This document shows, in pieces, positions 22,818 to 33,490 of a stretch of DNA of 64,000 nt (position 1 is its first letter; each line of letters begins with the position of its first letter). The notes under the pieces are model-generated. The model saw nothing but the letters and a program-made list of their open reading frames with translations. It searched no databases and was not told the origin of the DNA. The position numbers were made by a program, and so were the translations under genes. Source of the stretch: Strobilurus pachycystidiatus (Eukaryota > Basidiomycota > Agaricomycetes > Agaricales > Physalacriaceae); the NCBI GenBank assembly GCA_019915135.1, contig JAHLMK010000017.1, positions 1,178,001 through 1,242,000 of the forward strand, in the 5' to 3' direction.

Positions 22818-23701
22818 TTATGCGGGAAGTTCGAACTTTTCGCCCTGCAACACCCTGGCGCAGAATCAGAAACCGTCAGGAAAACGCGACCTTGCACTCA
22901 CTTTGTGAAGTACACGTAGAAAAAGTCGAGGTAGAGTCCAGTCTGCACGAGTCCAGCGGTAACAGCTATTGGGTCGACGACTCCTTCGGTGAAGTAACTA
23001 ATGAGCATGTCAGATGATATGGAGAGGCGGGACGCGTCAACGGACCGGTATATCCAGTTGGGGATGTAGAGTGCGCGATACACGCCGAGCGCGGCCAAAT
23101 AATGGGTGGTGATGGTCTCGGCCTCCCCGGTGCGCTGGAGCATGAAGAGCTGGGGAAGGATGGCGACACTTTCGACAAAAATGGAAAAGGACCAGAGGAT
23201 TTCGGTTGGCGTAAACTTGTAATTGAAGATGAGGGAGAGCACGAAGCATGGGCCGAGCAGGTACTCGATGCGGAATGTGTCTATGGACGGGTCGTGGGTT
23301 GGTCTGTACGCGGGTGAGACAGAGCCCACGCCGGGGAAGCGGCGACACTCACCGATACCGGTAGCGCATAAGGTAGAGTATATAGCAGCTGCTTCCGATG
23401 AAAAACACCTTCATGAAGAAGTTGTACAGCGAAACCCAGCGGTATAGCAGATCCAAGTAGCGGGTGACGAAGATGCCGACATAGAGGGCCTGCGTTTTGA
23501 ATGATATACCTGTTGGGACGTCAGAAGGCACGGCGGGCGTGTTCAGCGGGACGGCGCACCTCGACACGAGCGTGTTGTTTTTATTTTGTGCAACAGGATA
23601 AAGATGGACGCCAAATGAGCCAAATCGCCTGCAGAGTGTCGTCAGCAGCGCTCACTGCGGCGGCGAAGCGGTGGTATACCGAACAGCCGGAACAAATTCA
23701 T
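22818..23701 (-). CDS. ERD2: ER lumen protein-retaining receptor (KDEL/HDEL receptor)
   Basis: Golgi-ER recycling receptor that binds the C-terminal K/HDEL signal of escaped ER proteins. Five or six exons give about 208 residues, the normal family length. Landmarks: N-terminal [111 protein letters not shown] and [17 protein letters not shown], ending KFELPA. Splices of note are after Phe7-Gly8 (the intron at the start of the first helix) and the last intron inside the codon for Lys of YFTK. Single-copy housekeeping gene; very secure. Confidence 0.96.
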
Positions 23702-23997
23702 ATTGAGGAAAACTTGTGGTCGCAAATTGGAAGGTCGACAGGCGGAGGGTGATGAGGGAATCCAAGTCTGAGGGTTGTCTAAGGCGGGGAGGGGTTGGTG
23801 GTCGTGCGCAACAGCGAGCAAACGGTTCGGAGACAAAGTCGCGGCGACGTGTTCGCTTGCACAATGACGAAAGTGGATTCTGACTAATCAATGTTTGGCA
23901 TCGATGCCCAAAAACGCTTTCGAATTCAAATATTCAACGCCTGTCTTGATAGCGCACTTGTACGTACTTGTATATCTATCATCTATCTATCGTCTGA

Positions 23998-25098
23998 TTA
24001 TTCGGCATCAGACTCTCGCTTCATGTCATGCATCTTAACAGGTGCTCGCAAGAGAAGAGTGTTCCTTTTGTCTGCTGCGATATGCGAGTTCATGGAGCTG
24101 ATACGGACGGCGTTGATGTGGGACTTTTGGCAAGAAGGAGAAAAAACTCACTCAACACAGGAATCAACGCTAAGCGGTATCTGTCTTTCCCCCAAAATCC
24201 CCGAAACGTAGGTCATCGGCTTCGCCTCTCTTGCCCTTCTGAACGCAGTCTGTCGAATCGGCAAGTGAAAGTAGGCCGAATTGTTCGACAGCTGCCGATA
24301 GAACTCGACGATGACCACAGGCGTATTGTCGTTGTACTCGTACCCCTTGGTCTTGATCTCGTCTCGCGTGCGCTGCCATTCCTCTACATGCTGGGGCCGA
24401 ATGACGTGCTCTTGCGCTTTATCTGCCTTGACGTTGCGGACGCGGAGAACACTCTCGATGGACGCTTCCGGATCCTCATTGTCTGCAGTGAGGTATCCCA
24501 TCAAGTCGGATGGCATCAGTCTGATTTCGACCCGCGCGAACAGCGCTTCATCTGCCCGTGGCGCAGCAAGAAGGTCAAAGTCCAGAATAACAGCGACTTC
24601 CAGAAACGCCTTCAATTGGTCGTTCGCCATAAAGTTTTTGGAAAACTTGTGAGCCCTGGTGTCCAGAGGATCAATAGTGCATGTGGCCTTGTGAGACGGC
24701 CTACCGTCGACTTGACGGTTAGAAATGAAGTGGTAGAGACGATGTGTTACATACCAGTTCTTTTTCTGGCACTATACAGCAAAATCAGTAGCGCACTTCA
24801 GCACACAAATCGGCAACATACCGCGCTTGAGCAATATAATACTACTTTACACTGCGGAGATATCTGTGAGATCGATATGAAGCGAGACTTGGGAACCTAC
24901 GCCACTGCACTGCTTCAACGGAAAGTCCGCAGACTTGGGTTTGGCACACTCCCAGCATGTTGTAGAGATATCCTTCCTCGCAGTCTTGATCTCCTCCGTC
25001 GTTGAAGCTTGACTTTTGAAATGCTCGTCCCGTCCGGCAGGTACGACACTGAATGTGGGAATGTTTTTCAAAACGCCCTCATTGCTAGGTTCATCCAT
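23998..25098 (-). CDS. MYND-type zinc finger protein
   Basis: Starts with a short polar leader (MDEPSNEGVLKNIPTF). A complete MYND finger follows, spread over four exons: CWECAKP, CSGCKVVLYCSSACQKKNW, then PSHKATC. The Cys/His spacing matches the MYND protein-interaction fold. The remaining C-terminal part (about 200 residues) is mixed helix and strand, with FLEVAVILDFDLL and a stretch containing NDNTPVVIVEFYRQL. It ends in RESDAE after a last intron whose GTTGAT donor keeps the phase. MYND proteins usually recruit proline-rich partners; no enzymatic (SET) domain is seen. This protein resembles other short fungal MYND proteins of unknown role. Confidence 0.85.
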
Positions 25099-26390
25099 GG
25101 TGCTGTCACTCCTCCGATGTCTTGCTTTACGTGTCGGGGAGGAATTTGGAAAGACGAAAGAGAGAACGGGAACGATCGTCGATCAGGTATGGATCTGGCA
25201 GGCGGCGCTTTCGGCCTTTCGGCTCACGGTTGTCGGCATTGTCTTCTTGGGCACAACCACCATGGCGGCACCATCACGACTCAGATCCCCCACCCCGGGA
25301 AGCAAGCTTTGCTCCCCCAGGTGTGTCACACTCGAAATCAGAGAGAGTCGCCGGATTTGAAGGTTTTGGGCGTCGTTTTCTTGATCCGCAGGTAGTACTT
25401 AAAGTGCATTCTCATGTTGGCTTAGCCCATCGCGCACCCTTGGGGCCTATCATTGGTGGGAGTGGGTGTTGCCAACGAGCAAGGTAGCGCGGAAATATAA
25501 GCTTGAGCGCCCCCGCATTGTTGTGTCTCGTCAAATTGACGAAAACAGGCTCACTCAAAGTCACTAAGGGACACTCTCGATGGCCGAGGCACCCGCATTT
25601 ACTGTACGCCACGTTTTTGATTTCCGCACCGACGAGAGTTATTGATACATCTCACAGCGGGTTTGGCGGAGCTCATCTGCGTCAGTGCCAGCGTGGAGTC
25701 TCTTCGGGCTCAAGATTGACAATTCTGTTCGACGCGTCCCAGTCATCGGTGTTCTGTGTGTTCCCGTGTATCACCGCCTCGTTCTACGGCGTTTTGGCCG
25801 CCCGAACACGGCGGTAAGCATTTGTTCCGGAGAGTAAGGACTTGATGGGACAGACAAATGTATTCGACACTTGCTTCCTCATTCACCGGTAGACTGACGA
25901 AGTTCGCAGTCCAGTCGTGGCCATGGCGCCTACCACGGAACCCACTTCAAATTTACAAGCACGACCCCAGAATCCGCCCAGCGACTTAAAGTTCAATGCA
26001 GTGGTCAGTGTGTCATTCATGTTGATCAGCACCGGTACCTATGGCGGCGTGTCAGCGGCCATTATGAATCACTGGGCGAAGCGCTGTATTGCTCGAGTAC
26101 AAGGGTGTACTTTTTCGCTCAGTTCCTTGGTGTCGACCTTGACGTTTGAGCCGACATCTTCTAGGTGGTGGGCCCACACACATGCAACTCCAACACACTG
26201 TAGGAGGAAAAGCATCCCTCATCATGAACAAATCCAACACCGAATCGATGATCTACGGCGCGGAGTAGTTAGCGCTCAAACTTGTTGATGATCGAATGGC
26301 TCAGGGAGCCCAGGAGCCACATCCGAGTCTATATTTCTTCTCCCAGTCCTCTTGTCCATTCCTTGTTTCTTTCCTTCCTCTTCTCTCACC
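25099..26390. other. Intergenic region with one doubtful small ORF
   Basis: Contains the promoter of the MYND gene and of the downstream membrane-protein gene. The only open frame worth noting is listed separately at 25923. A CT-rich tract (about 26330-26390) directly precedes the ATG at 26391, as is common in fungal promoters. Confidence 0.45.
25923..26288 (+). CDS. Doubtful small hypothetical protein
   Basis: Open frame of about 120 codons starting MAPTTEPTSNLQ, with a hydrophobic stretch (VVSVSFMLISTGTYGGV). The frame may contain a 60-nt in-phase intron in its second half (GTGTAC...TCTAG). No family was recognised and codon use is not convincing beyond the first 55 codons. It could be noise upstream of the gene at 26391. 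Confidence 0.22.
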   Translation: MAPTTEPTSNLQARPQNPPSDLKFNAVVSVSFMLISTGTYGGVSAAIMNHWAKRCIARVQGCTFSLSSLVSTLTFEPTSSRWWAHTHATPTHCRRKSIPHHEQIQHRIDDLRRGVVSAQTC

Positions 26391-28869
26391 ATGCAGTATC
26401 ACCTTCTCTATCTATACTTTCTGGTTTTCCCCCTGTCCACCTGCTACGCTCGACAGCCTGCAGAGCTCTTCGACACTTTCCAGACTTTCATAGATGGGTA
26501 AGTCATCCTTATGTTAATACATGAGGCGAATCTCAGCGCACCCTCTGAACAGATTAATTGCTCCGGCTGCAACTGTAGCATCCGGCAACAGCCCTCTGTT
26601 AACCACAGACTGTGTCGGCCGTATCAACGGCGCCACGAGTGTGTAACTTGTCCTCCACTCGTCGTTCGTGCGTTAATCTTTTCTTGTGTGTAGCGTTGCT
26701 GGGCCGAGAGAATAACACTGGTGCGTAGCGCAGCTCTCCTCAATGCATGTACCTGTGTTGACTTGACATACTCAGACTTCCTCTATGGCATTTCTAGCTC
26801 GGTGGCTCGAGCAAATACCACCCAGCTCATCGGTTATCCAGTCGATGCCGTTGTCGCATCGCTTTCCATCCAACTCTCCGTTATCGCCGCTAGTGTTGTT
26901 TTCTCCATCTATTACGACGCCCTCCAGTCCACCGTCCCCCTACAGGTCGACATGTGGCTATCCTTTACCAAGGGCTTACAGATTTCCTCTTACGACATCA
27001 ACATGCGACGTCTGAACGATGCTTTGGATTATGTCCAGCCTAGCTTGGTCCCACTGATTGCGAAAGAAATGAACAGCACGGGCAACACGACGAATGTGAT
27101 TATGCAGAAGGCGGCTACGGACATTTGTCAGGCGGCCACAAATTACTGCTCCGGGTCAAATAAGCAGTATCCGTCGTAAGTGCCTATGATAAATCTCCAT
27201 GCCCGTCTTGCCCACCGCACCATGATTAGGTACGACTCGTGCTACGACCATCTGTCGAGTGTGTCGTTCGACTCGAACATCCAAATTTGTCGGTGAGTCC
27301 TGCCAATCTTCGTTTCGCTACTGGAATGACACTGGATGACAGCTACATGGAGAAAGACCTTGTTAAGTCTCGTCCAGATATCCATTGTCCCAGTCTGTGG
27401 GTCACGGGCGGAGCGATATGCGGTATGGATCCTTTATCGTCGCTGTTAACGATCTCTGACGGTCTTCACAGAGTCCAAAGACTACGCGAAGACCGTCGCC
27501 GCGTACCCTTTCAAGACCAATTTAGTGGCTGCGAATGTTTCTTCACCGGGTATTTCAAGTCTTTCGGAAGGAACGAAGCTGCAGCTCTTCAAGATAAACA
27601 TGGAGCAGTACTACGCGACTACAGTGGGATTTGTACGTGCATTTCCTTGTCTAGTAGCGTCCAGTGTGGACCTGAGTTGACGTGCAGTATGCGGTTCCGA
27701 CGATCTTCTACCTCCTCCTTCTCTACGTCCCTGGCAAGGGTACAGAATTTGTTCTGAAACGATACTCGGGGGTGTTCCGCACGCTTTCATTTGAGAACCA
27801 ACGGAACACTGCCACTTGTACGTTTTTTCATTGATTTGTCAATGCAGCGATAGAACATGCGGTAGATGCAATGAACACTTTCTACACGACGGTCGCGTTA
27901 ATACTCCAGATAACTTCATCGCCAATGCTAGCAGAGAAATACTCTGTCGGCCGTGTGGCTCAACTACGCGCTGCAGGTACCATCGTTACTTGTCTGTGTG
28001 CGTAGCTGATTCCTGTTTCTTCCGTCCTCTCTGACTCCCAGCTGACGCCAGTATAGATCTATACGAACTCACCTATCGATCACATATGCGTATTCCGCTT
28101 CTCATGCACCATTTCTACGTACGTCCGAAGATGTCTTTGAGAGTCCCCGTTGACTGTGGTCATGCTCTGTAGACAATCTTCTCGATATCATTCGTCGTAA
28201 TCGCTGCCGACATCTCTATGAACCCGGCGATGTTCACAGTAGGACTGATATGGCTCTTCCAGGCCACGACGGAACAATCCATCTTCGTCTCGTTGTTGAT
28301 GTATAGGCTGAAATACCCCAGGGACATCGTGAAGCCGTTGTTGAGATTTGCCGCTGTACAATCATTGTAGGTCTATTTGCGCTTCCTTGGGCTTGCAAGT
28401 ACTGATACTGGATCTCCATCTCTAGTATCTGCAAGATGGTCTTTGCGGGCGACTTGATGATATGGTGGGGTCTGAAGCTGGCTAAATACCACACTCCGAT
28501 CGACGTTGGAACGAGTCTCGTGGTGGTCTTCATCACATCACTGCTGATGAGTACTCAAGTGTACGCTATCCACACTGTCTGCGTCTTGTATCCCTCTCAA
28601 CTCTCACCATCAGATATGGCTCGTGGCCAGTCTGGTCCATTGCCATCAACACGGACCGCCGGGGCTCGCAAACAGCGGAAGTCAAGTCAGTCTCAGAGTC
28701 TGCTACCATCGATCCGACCTTGGCGCATCCGCTGAAGGGAGACAATTCGGCTCTGAAGAAATGGAGGCAGTCGATGGGACATTTTTCGCGGCCCACGCCT
28801 CCTCCCGAAACGAACTCTGCTGATGCGCCGACGGAGACAGATGGTTTGGTTGCTTCAGAGGCGCTCTAG
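26391..28869 (+). CDS. Uncharacterised secretory-pathway membrane protein
   Basis: I do not recognise the family. About 12 exons give roughly 600 residues. The N-terminus MQYHLLYLYFLVFPLSTC is a good signal peptide. A lumenal region of about 270 residues has several N-glycosylation sequons (for example NNT, NTT, NST, NVS) and scattered cysteines. Membrane segments follow (YAVPTIFYLLLLYVP, FSISFVVIAADI, FTVGLIWLFQAT, GTSLVVVFITSLLMS). The tail is polar, rich in Ser/Pro, and ends GLVASEAL. The last junction uses donor GTACGC, so that VYGSWPVWSIAI is read; this frame stays open to 28869, whereas the alternative acceptor phase gives an unrelated tail. Topology suggests an extracellular or lumenal N-domain with four or five helices, possibly a sensor or transporter accessory. 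Confidence 0.75.
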
Positions 28870-29190
28870 ACGCCTCGAGCTCATAGTTTTACTAGCGAGA
28901 CAATGAGGTCAGACTATCATGGCGGTCACGGTCAAGGCCAAGAAGAATAATGGACTGCATAATTACTCACAGAGTCTCGCACCATACACAAACTATGCTA
29001 CCTACCTTAGACTACCTTGATGATGTCTCGGTTGTCGATAGAAGAATGAGCATATCTCGGCACGCCCACTGACAGCTAAGCGCTATGCGTTATTTGGTGT
29101 CTCAGGGCACTTCGGTCTCTTACCGCATCAGCGACTATGTGATTCCTCTCTCTCGACTCCCAGCCTCTTCCCTCTCGTTATTTCCTAGGA
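28870..29190. other. Intergenic region, no gene seen
   Basis: Promoter of the F-box gene. Nothing else was recognised. Confidence 0.5.
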
Positions 29191-30155
29191 ATGCCCTTGG
29201 CGGACCTCCCGCAAGAGCTGATCGACGACATCCTCGATGCCCTGGCAGCTTGTGATCCAGCGTCGCTGACGGCCTGCACCCTTGTCTCACGCCGTTTTCA
29301 CTCGACAGCGCGCAAGCACCTGTTCGCCTCCATCCACCTCCACCCAGGACGATGCGTTCGCCGTATCAGCACGGGCAACCTCTATCCCGCCTTCTTCGCG
29401 CTCCTGGAATCGTCCGCAGGGCCATCCATCGCCCCACTCGTCACCACCCTCCGCGTATCCGACCTTGCCGGCCTCACGACAGGCAGGCGCTACGCCGACG
29501 GGACCGCTTTCTTCACGGACATCGCCGCCCGCCTCGTCAACGTCAAATGCCTGATCGTGGACAGCCAAGATGACAACGGCATGCCCTGGCATTACCTCCC
29601 CACCGCGCGCATCATCGGGCTGAAGCGGCTCGTGATTTGCTCTGCGCTGCGAACTTTAGCGTTTGACCGCGTTGGACTGGACTGGAGCTTTTTTAGCGTC
29701 ATTGCTCAGTGCCCTTCGTTGAAGGAGCTGCGGTTGGAGAACACCACCATCGACGAGGGCGTCTACCCTGCAGATGTGCTCGCGTCCATCACCACTCCCA
29801 AGCCGCAGCTAACCACTCTGGTGCTGAGGATGCACGCTATACAATATCGACACGCGCTCCTGTGGGATCAAGCGTCCTTTGAGCAGTTCGTATGCGGCCT
29901 CATAGCAGGCGATTGGGCGGAGGCGAACCATCTCTGATACATAGAGTTCTCCGAGTTTGCCTCTTCAGATATACACCAACAGGCCATGCAGAGCCTTCTA
30001 GATCACGCCAGGGAGTTGCAGGAATTCATCTGGCGCAGGCAGCATAGATGTGAGTCTCTGCTTTCTTCATTCACAGCCCGTACACAGACTGATTGTCCAC
30101 AGCACAATTGTTCGATATGAGCCATGTACCCAAGATCGAGATCATTGATATCTGA
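29191..30155 (+). pseudogene. F-box/LRR protein gene with an in-frame stop codon
   Basis: The first 248 codons encode an F-box (LADLPQELIDDILDAL, LVSRRFHSTARKHLF) and leucine-rich segments (LKRLVICSALRTLAFD, CPSLKELRLENTTIDEG), the architecture of agaricomycete SCF substrate adaptors. A TGA at 29935-29937 ends the frame. Directly after it the same frame continues as YIEFSEFASSDIHQQAMQ for another 38 codons. A normal intron follows (GTGAGT...CCACAG, about 30052-30102), then an exon ending IEIIDI at a TGA at 30153-30155. CTC TGA is one C-to-T change at a CpG from CTC CGA (Leu-Arg). Either the gene is recently inactivated or the protein is simply shorter; I favour a nonsense mutation because the 3' half still looks coding and spliced. 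Confidence 0.7.
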
Positions 30156-30293
30156 GTGATACAAAGTCGTGCAGCGTCAAGCGGTCTTCGGGAGTGGCAC
30201 CCGTAACGGACCTTTGGTCAAAGTACCCCAGTGCATTGATGACCATTCGCGACCACCACCGGAACAATGGTCACGTCGCTTTGTTTGACAGGT

Positions 30294-30301
30294 TATATAA
30301 G
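30294..30301 (+). promoter_or_regulatory. TATA-box-like element
   Basis: TATATAAG lies 41-48 bp upstream of the ATG at 30342, a plausible TATA position for the small gene that follows. Confidence 0.4.
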
Positions 30302-30341
30302 AGGCGTGCTATCGCAAGCCATCCCCATTCACATCCCCGTG

Positions 30342-30706
30342 ATGTCTCTGACCGCCACTTTCAGCAACACAGTTAGTCATGCTTCTTCGCTTTCTTCACA
30401 AAGCTGACAACGTCTTTCATGTAGCGCCAACCCGCCGGCAGGTACCTCGCTATGTCCTCGCCCACCTCGTCGAACCAAGAGCAGTACGACATCAGCCGAT
30501 ATCCTGTCGAGAAGCGCAAACTCCGAAAGTCGAAGAAAGACATCCCCCCATCACCAGAGTCTGACCCTGAGCCTAGCGTCAAGGCTAAAAGGCACCACCT
30601 AACGCCAATCGAGGATCAATCTGCGGACGCTGATGTGTCTGAGTTTGAGACAGACGAAGCGAAGAGGATGCCCCAAATGGATGTTGACGGGGAGTCAAGA
30701 AAGTGA
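30342..30706 (+). CDS. Small basic hypothetical protein
   Basis: Two exons (intron 30372-30424, GTTAGT...TGTAG) give about 103 residues. It starts MSLTATFSNTRQPAGRYL, followed by a Ser-rich part, a basic cluster (KRKLRKSKKD), an SPESDPEP-type acidic/proline stretch, and an acidic end. No domain was recognised; composition suggests a disordered, possibly nuclear protein. A TATA-like element sits upstream. The second exon alone (from 30452) would also make an 84-residue product. Confidence 0.45.
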
Positions 30707-31265
30707 AAAGATACGCTCGCAAATTGAAAGTTCCCTTGTCAGCAATGTGTATTTTTCGTTGTCATGAATTACGAATATAACCTGGTGTGGCGCAAAAAAC
30801 CGTGACAGTGAAATCCGAAAGCAATAATAAGTGGGAAGATCATGAAGCCACCGACGGTCGTATGATGCGGTGAGATTGCATTGCTCTCCGTCAGTGGGAC
30901 AGCCTCGTTGTAACTTGTTCACTAGTTAGTAGTGCGTCCAAGTCATTCCGGCAGCGTCCTCAGAATTTACCGTTCAGAGACACCAAACAACTCTCCCCAA
31001 TCAGGTTGACACGTTCCAATCAAGGATATCATATCATTCCGACTCCCGACAATGACTTCCTGCGATTGCTTTTCGTTATAGCCCTATATAGCAATGAACG
31101 CCGACAGTCCGTCCTCGGCCTGACAAATCCCATATATTTGTATTCCAGATCACGCCGAATTCGAAATTGTCACGCATCGCGATCAGAGAAAGGTGGGATA
31201 TAAAAGCTCGGACGCGCGTGTTATGTTCCGCCCCCCGTCTCCACCACTGGCAGCCTCAGTGAGTC
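30707..31265. other. Intergenic region, no gene seen
   Basis: AT-rich. It contains the upstream region of the next small gene. Confidence 0.5.
31199..31206 (+). promoter_or_regulatory. TATA box
   Basis: TATAAAAG lies 60 bp upstream of the ATG at 31266. Confidence 0.5.
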
Positions 31266-31623
31266 ATGCCGCTCCCAGCCACCGTCCTAGACGACCTTGG
31301 CTTGTCCCTCACCAACTTCGCATCAGCAAGTGACTTTAACACACTCGACTCGGAGTCAGGGCCCACGAGCTCGGAGTTGTGGGCCACTGAATCCACGCCC
31401 TCGAATAGCGACGACGAAGATTCGGAGCCCCCCGTTCAGATAGGTGTGTACGCGCCACCGAAATCCTTTCCTTCCTTTGTCCTGACTCCTGGTCCGTGTC
31501 GCAGACTTCTCGTCCTCGCCCTCTCCCCTCCCAGCGTACTCGCCTCTTAGAGTCAGAGCGCGTAGACGCCGCGAGTCCCTGCATCCACATCCATATCAGC
31601 CACCGAAGAAGGGCCGGCCATGA
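31266..31623 (+). CDS. Small hypothetical protein, acidic N-half and basic C-half
   Basis: Two exons joined over GTGTGT...CGCAG (about 31444-31504). The N-terminal half is acidic and Ser/Thr-rich (SNSDDEDSEPP). The C-terminal half is Pro/Arg-rich (VRARRRRESLHP) and ends in KKGRP, about 97 residues in total. There is a good TATA box upstream. No homologous domain was recognised. The charge split suggests a disordered binding protein, but this is inference only. Confidence 0.5.
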
Positions 31624-32878
31624 TGCACGATGCACGATGCCCTCCGTACGGAGTTACCTCCTTCTCGATGTGGACACTCACTGATCCAGGCGGCCAGGTC
31701 TCGAGCAGGTCCATCATGTCAAGCATCTCATTGTTCTGCGTCATACTCACGTAACTTCCCTCCCCTCCCTGCCCTTTCATCGGCATTCATCCACTCTGTA
31801 CTTTCCCGACCTATCCAGTTTATTAGATGTATAATCTATCATGACTCCTCACGAGCAATTACCACATACTGAATATCAATCACTTGTAGACTATTCTCAA
31901 CCTATGCATGCTTCGCTTTTCCCTTGTCGGCTCCAGCCCTGAAGGTGGCGAGGAAAGTTCGGGAACCGCTACGCCAGACATACATACATCCTAGTCCCCG
32001 GATTAATATCCAAAGGAGCTACCGGCGCCGATGTTCACTCGAGCATTTCAATCGGCCGTTTGCAGTTCATTAGCGCCTGTGCCAGCATGAGGCGAGGAGA
32101 TCATCGTGATAAGCATCCGAGGCTGCGGTGACATGAGAGGGCAGTGTGTAGCCAAGGGTGCTGAGGACATGGAGACCCGAACGCCACTAGCATCTGCGAC
32201 AGGGAAAGACGTGGCACACAAATAGTGCAGCGTCGTATCGCGTTGTGAACGGGGAAGGGAGGTTCACGTGGAGAAAGATGGAAAGAAGACAAGACAAGAA
32301 GCATCACAGTGCTGAAGATGCTGACTCGAGACCCGAACGCCGTCTGCGACAGGAAAGATGATAGTGAGTAGACGATTTTGCCGTTGATGGGAAGGCGATG
32401 TCGCCGTTGACGGCAAAGCCTAGAGGTTACCACGTCCCTGTGTAGCCCAAATACTCGTGTTCCACCAACGTGGCAGCAAGTGCCGCATACCACTATGCGT
32501 CATAATGATTCACAACGAGGAGCAGATGCAGCGAGACAGGCATGAGGGAAACCGGCGGCAAACCTGGTCATCTGAATCATCGTTGATTAAACGGCACCAC
32601 GCAGATATTACGCACATACCTAACATGCGTCGGCAGTCTGGACGCATAATAGTATTGTGCTTGTCACGAAGCCTTGGCAACCACCAACAAAAGCCAACAA
32701 ACGACCGAGCAAAAATACGCATCTAGCCTGACCGCGCGCGATCAGGGCTAAATCCAGAACGCGAACTAGACCAAGACGCGCCAAGTCTCATAAAAACAGC
32801 CACACGCACTGGTCTTGTTGCCACCAAACCGTGAACCCCCCTCCCCGCCACCGAGTCATTTCCACTTCACGCTTTGCG
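31624..32878. other. Gene-free stretch with degenerate short repeats
   Basis: No coding region is supported. It contains the repeated segment listed at 32161 and the promoter of the gene at 32879. Confidence 0.5.
32161..32360. repeat. Degenerate direct repeat
   Basis: The phrase GAGACCCGAACGCC, followed shortly by TCTGCGACAGG, occurs near 32172 and again near 32329, each preceded by a GAGGACATG/GAAGATG-like sequence. A second small internal repetition (GCCGTTGATGG and GCCGTTGACGG) follows near 32383 and 32403. The copies are about 157 bp apart. Confidence 0.5.
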
Positions 32879-33490
32879 ATGTCATACAGAGACGAAGTCT
32901 ACCCACCACGCAACGTCTCCGAGAGCCTGCGCGAGAAGATCAGCGAGGCTGGCAGACGTGAGCGCATGAGGCGTTACGGCGACGCCGGCCATCTCCCCAC
33001 GAACAGCACCGCCGCGTTCCACTCCGCCAAGTCGGATCGCGAGAACTGGATGGCGTATTTTGACGCAGACGAAAGACGCTCGCCGTCCTCGGAAGATGTG
33101 TGGCGGCTGGAGCTCGGGGCATCATCGCCACCGCCACCGCCACCGCCGGCAAAGGATGCAGCTCTGCGACGATACGCGAGTCTGTCCAACGCTCCCTCCT
33201 CCACCGCCCTTCCGAGTCCCATGCCCGCAAAGCTAGCCCGAGCGGGTTCACTGGGGGTACCGACACCTACACGGTACCAACAGACATCGACCATTCTGAG
33301 CCAGACCTCTGGAAAGTCGTCCCTCAGTCGACGCCCCACACTCCCATCATCTCCTGCGTCCAGTAAGGGTGTTTCACCCTCACGAAGGGCGCCTTCAACC
33401 GAAGGGCAGACGTGGGAGCGAGGATATCAGCGCGACATTGCACAAGAGTCGTCAGACTGGCAGCCTAACAATGTTGGAGTGGCAACCTAA
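32879..33490 (+). CDS. Hypothetical disordered protein
   Basis: Single exon of about 203 residues starting MSYRDEVYPPRNVSESLREK. A first third with helix-forming, Arg/Glu-rich sequence (KISEAGRRERMRRYGDAGH) is followed by a seven-proline run and a long Ser/Pro-rich region with many possible SP/TP phosphorylation sites. I chose the ATG at 32879 because the 16 codons upstream have no ATG. No domain is known to me. Confidence 0.55.
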   Translation: MSYRDEVYPPRNVSESLREKISEAGRRERMRRYGDAGHLPTNSTAAFHSAKSDRENWMAYFDADERRSPSSEDVWRLELGASSPPPPPPPAKDAALRRYASLSNAPSSTALPSPMPAKLARAGSLGVPTPTRYQQTSTILSQTSGKSSLSRRPTLPSSPASSKGVSPSRRAPSTEGQTWERGYQRDIAQESSDWQPNNVGVAT

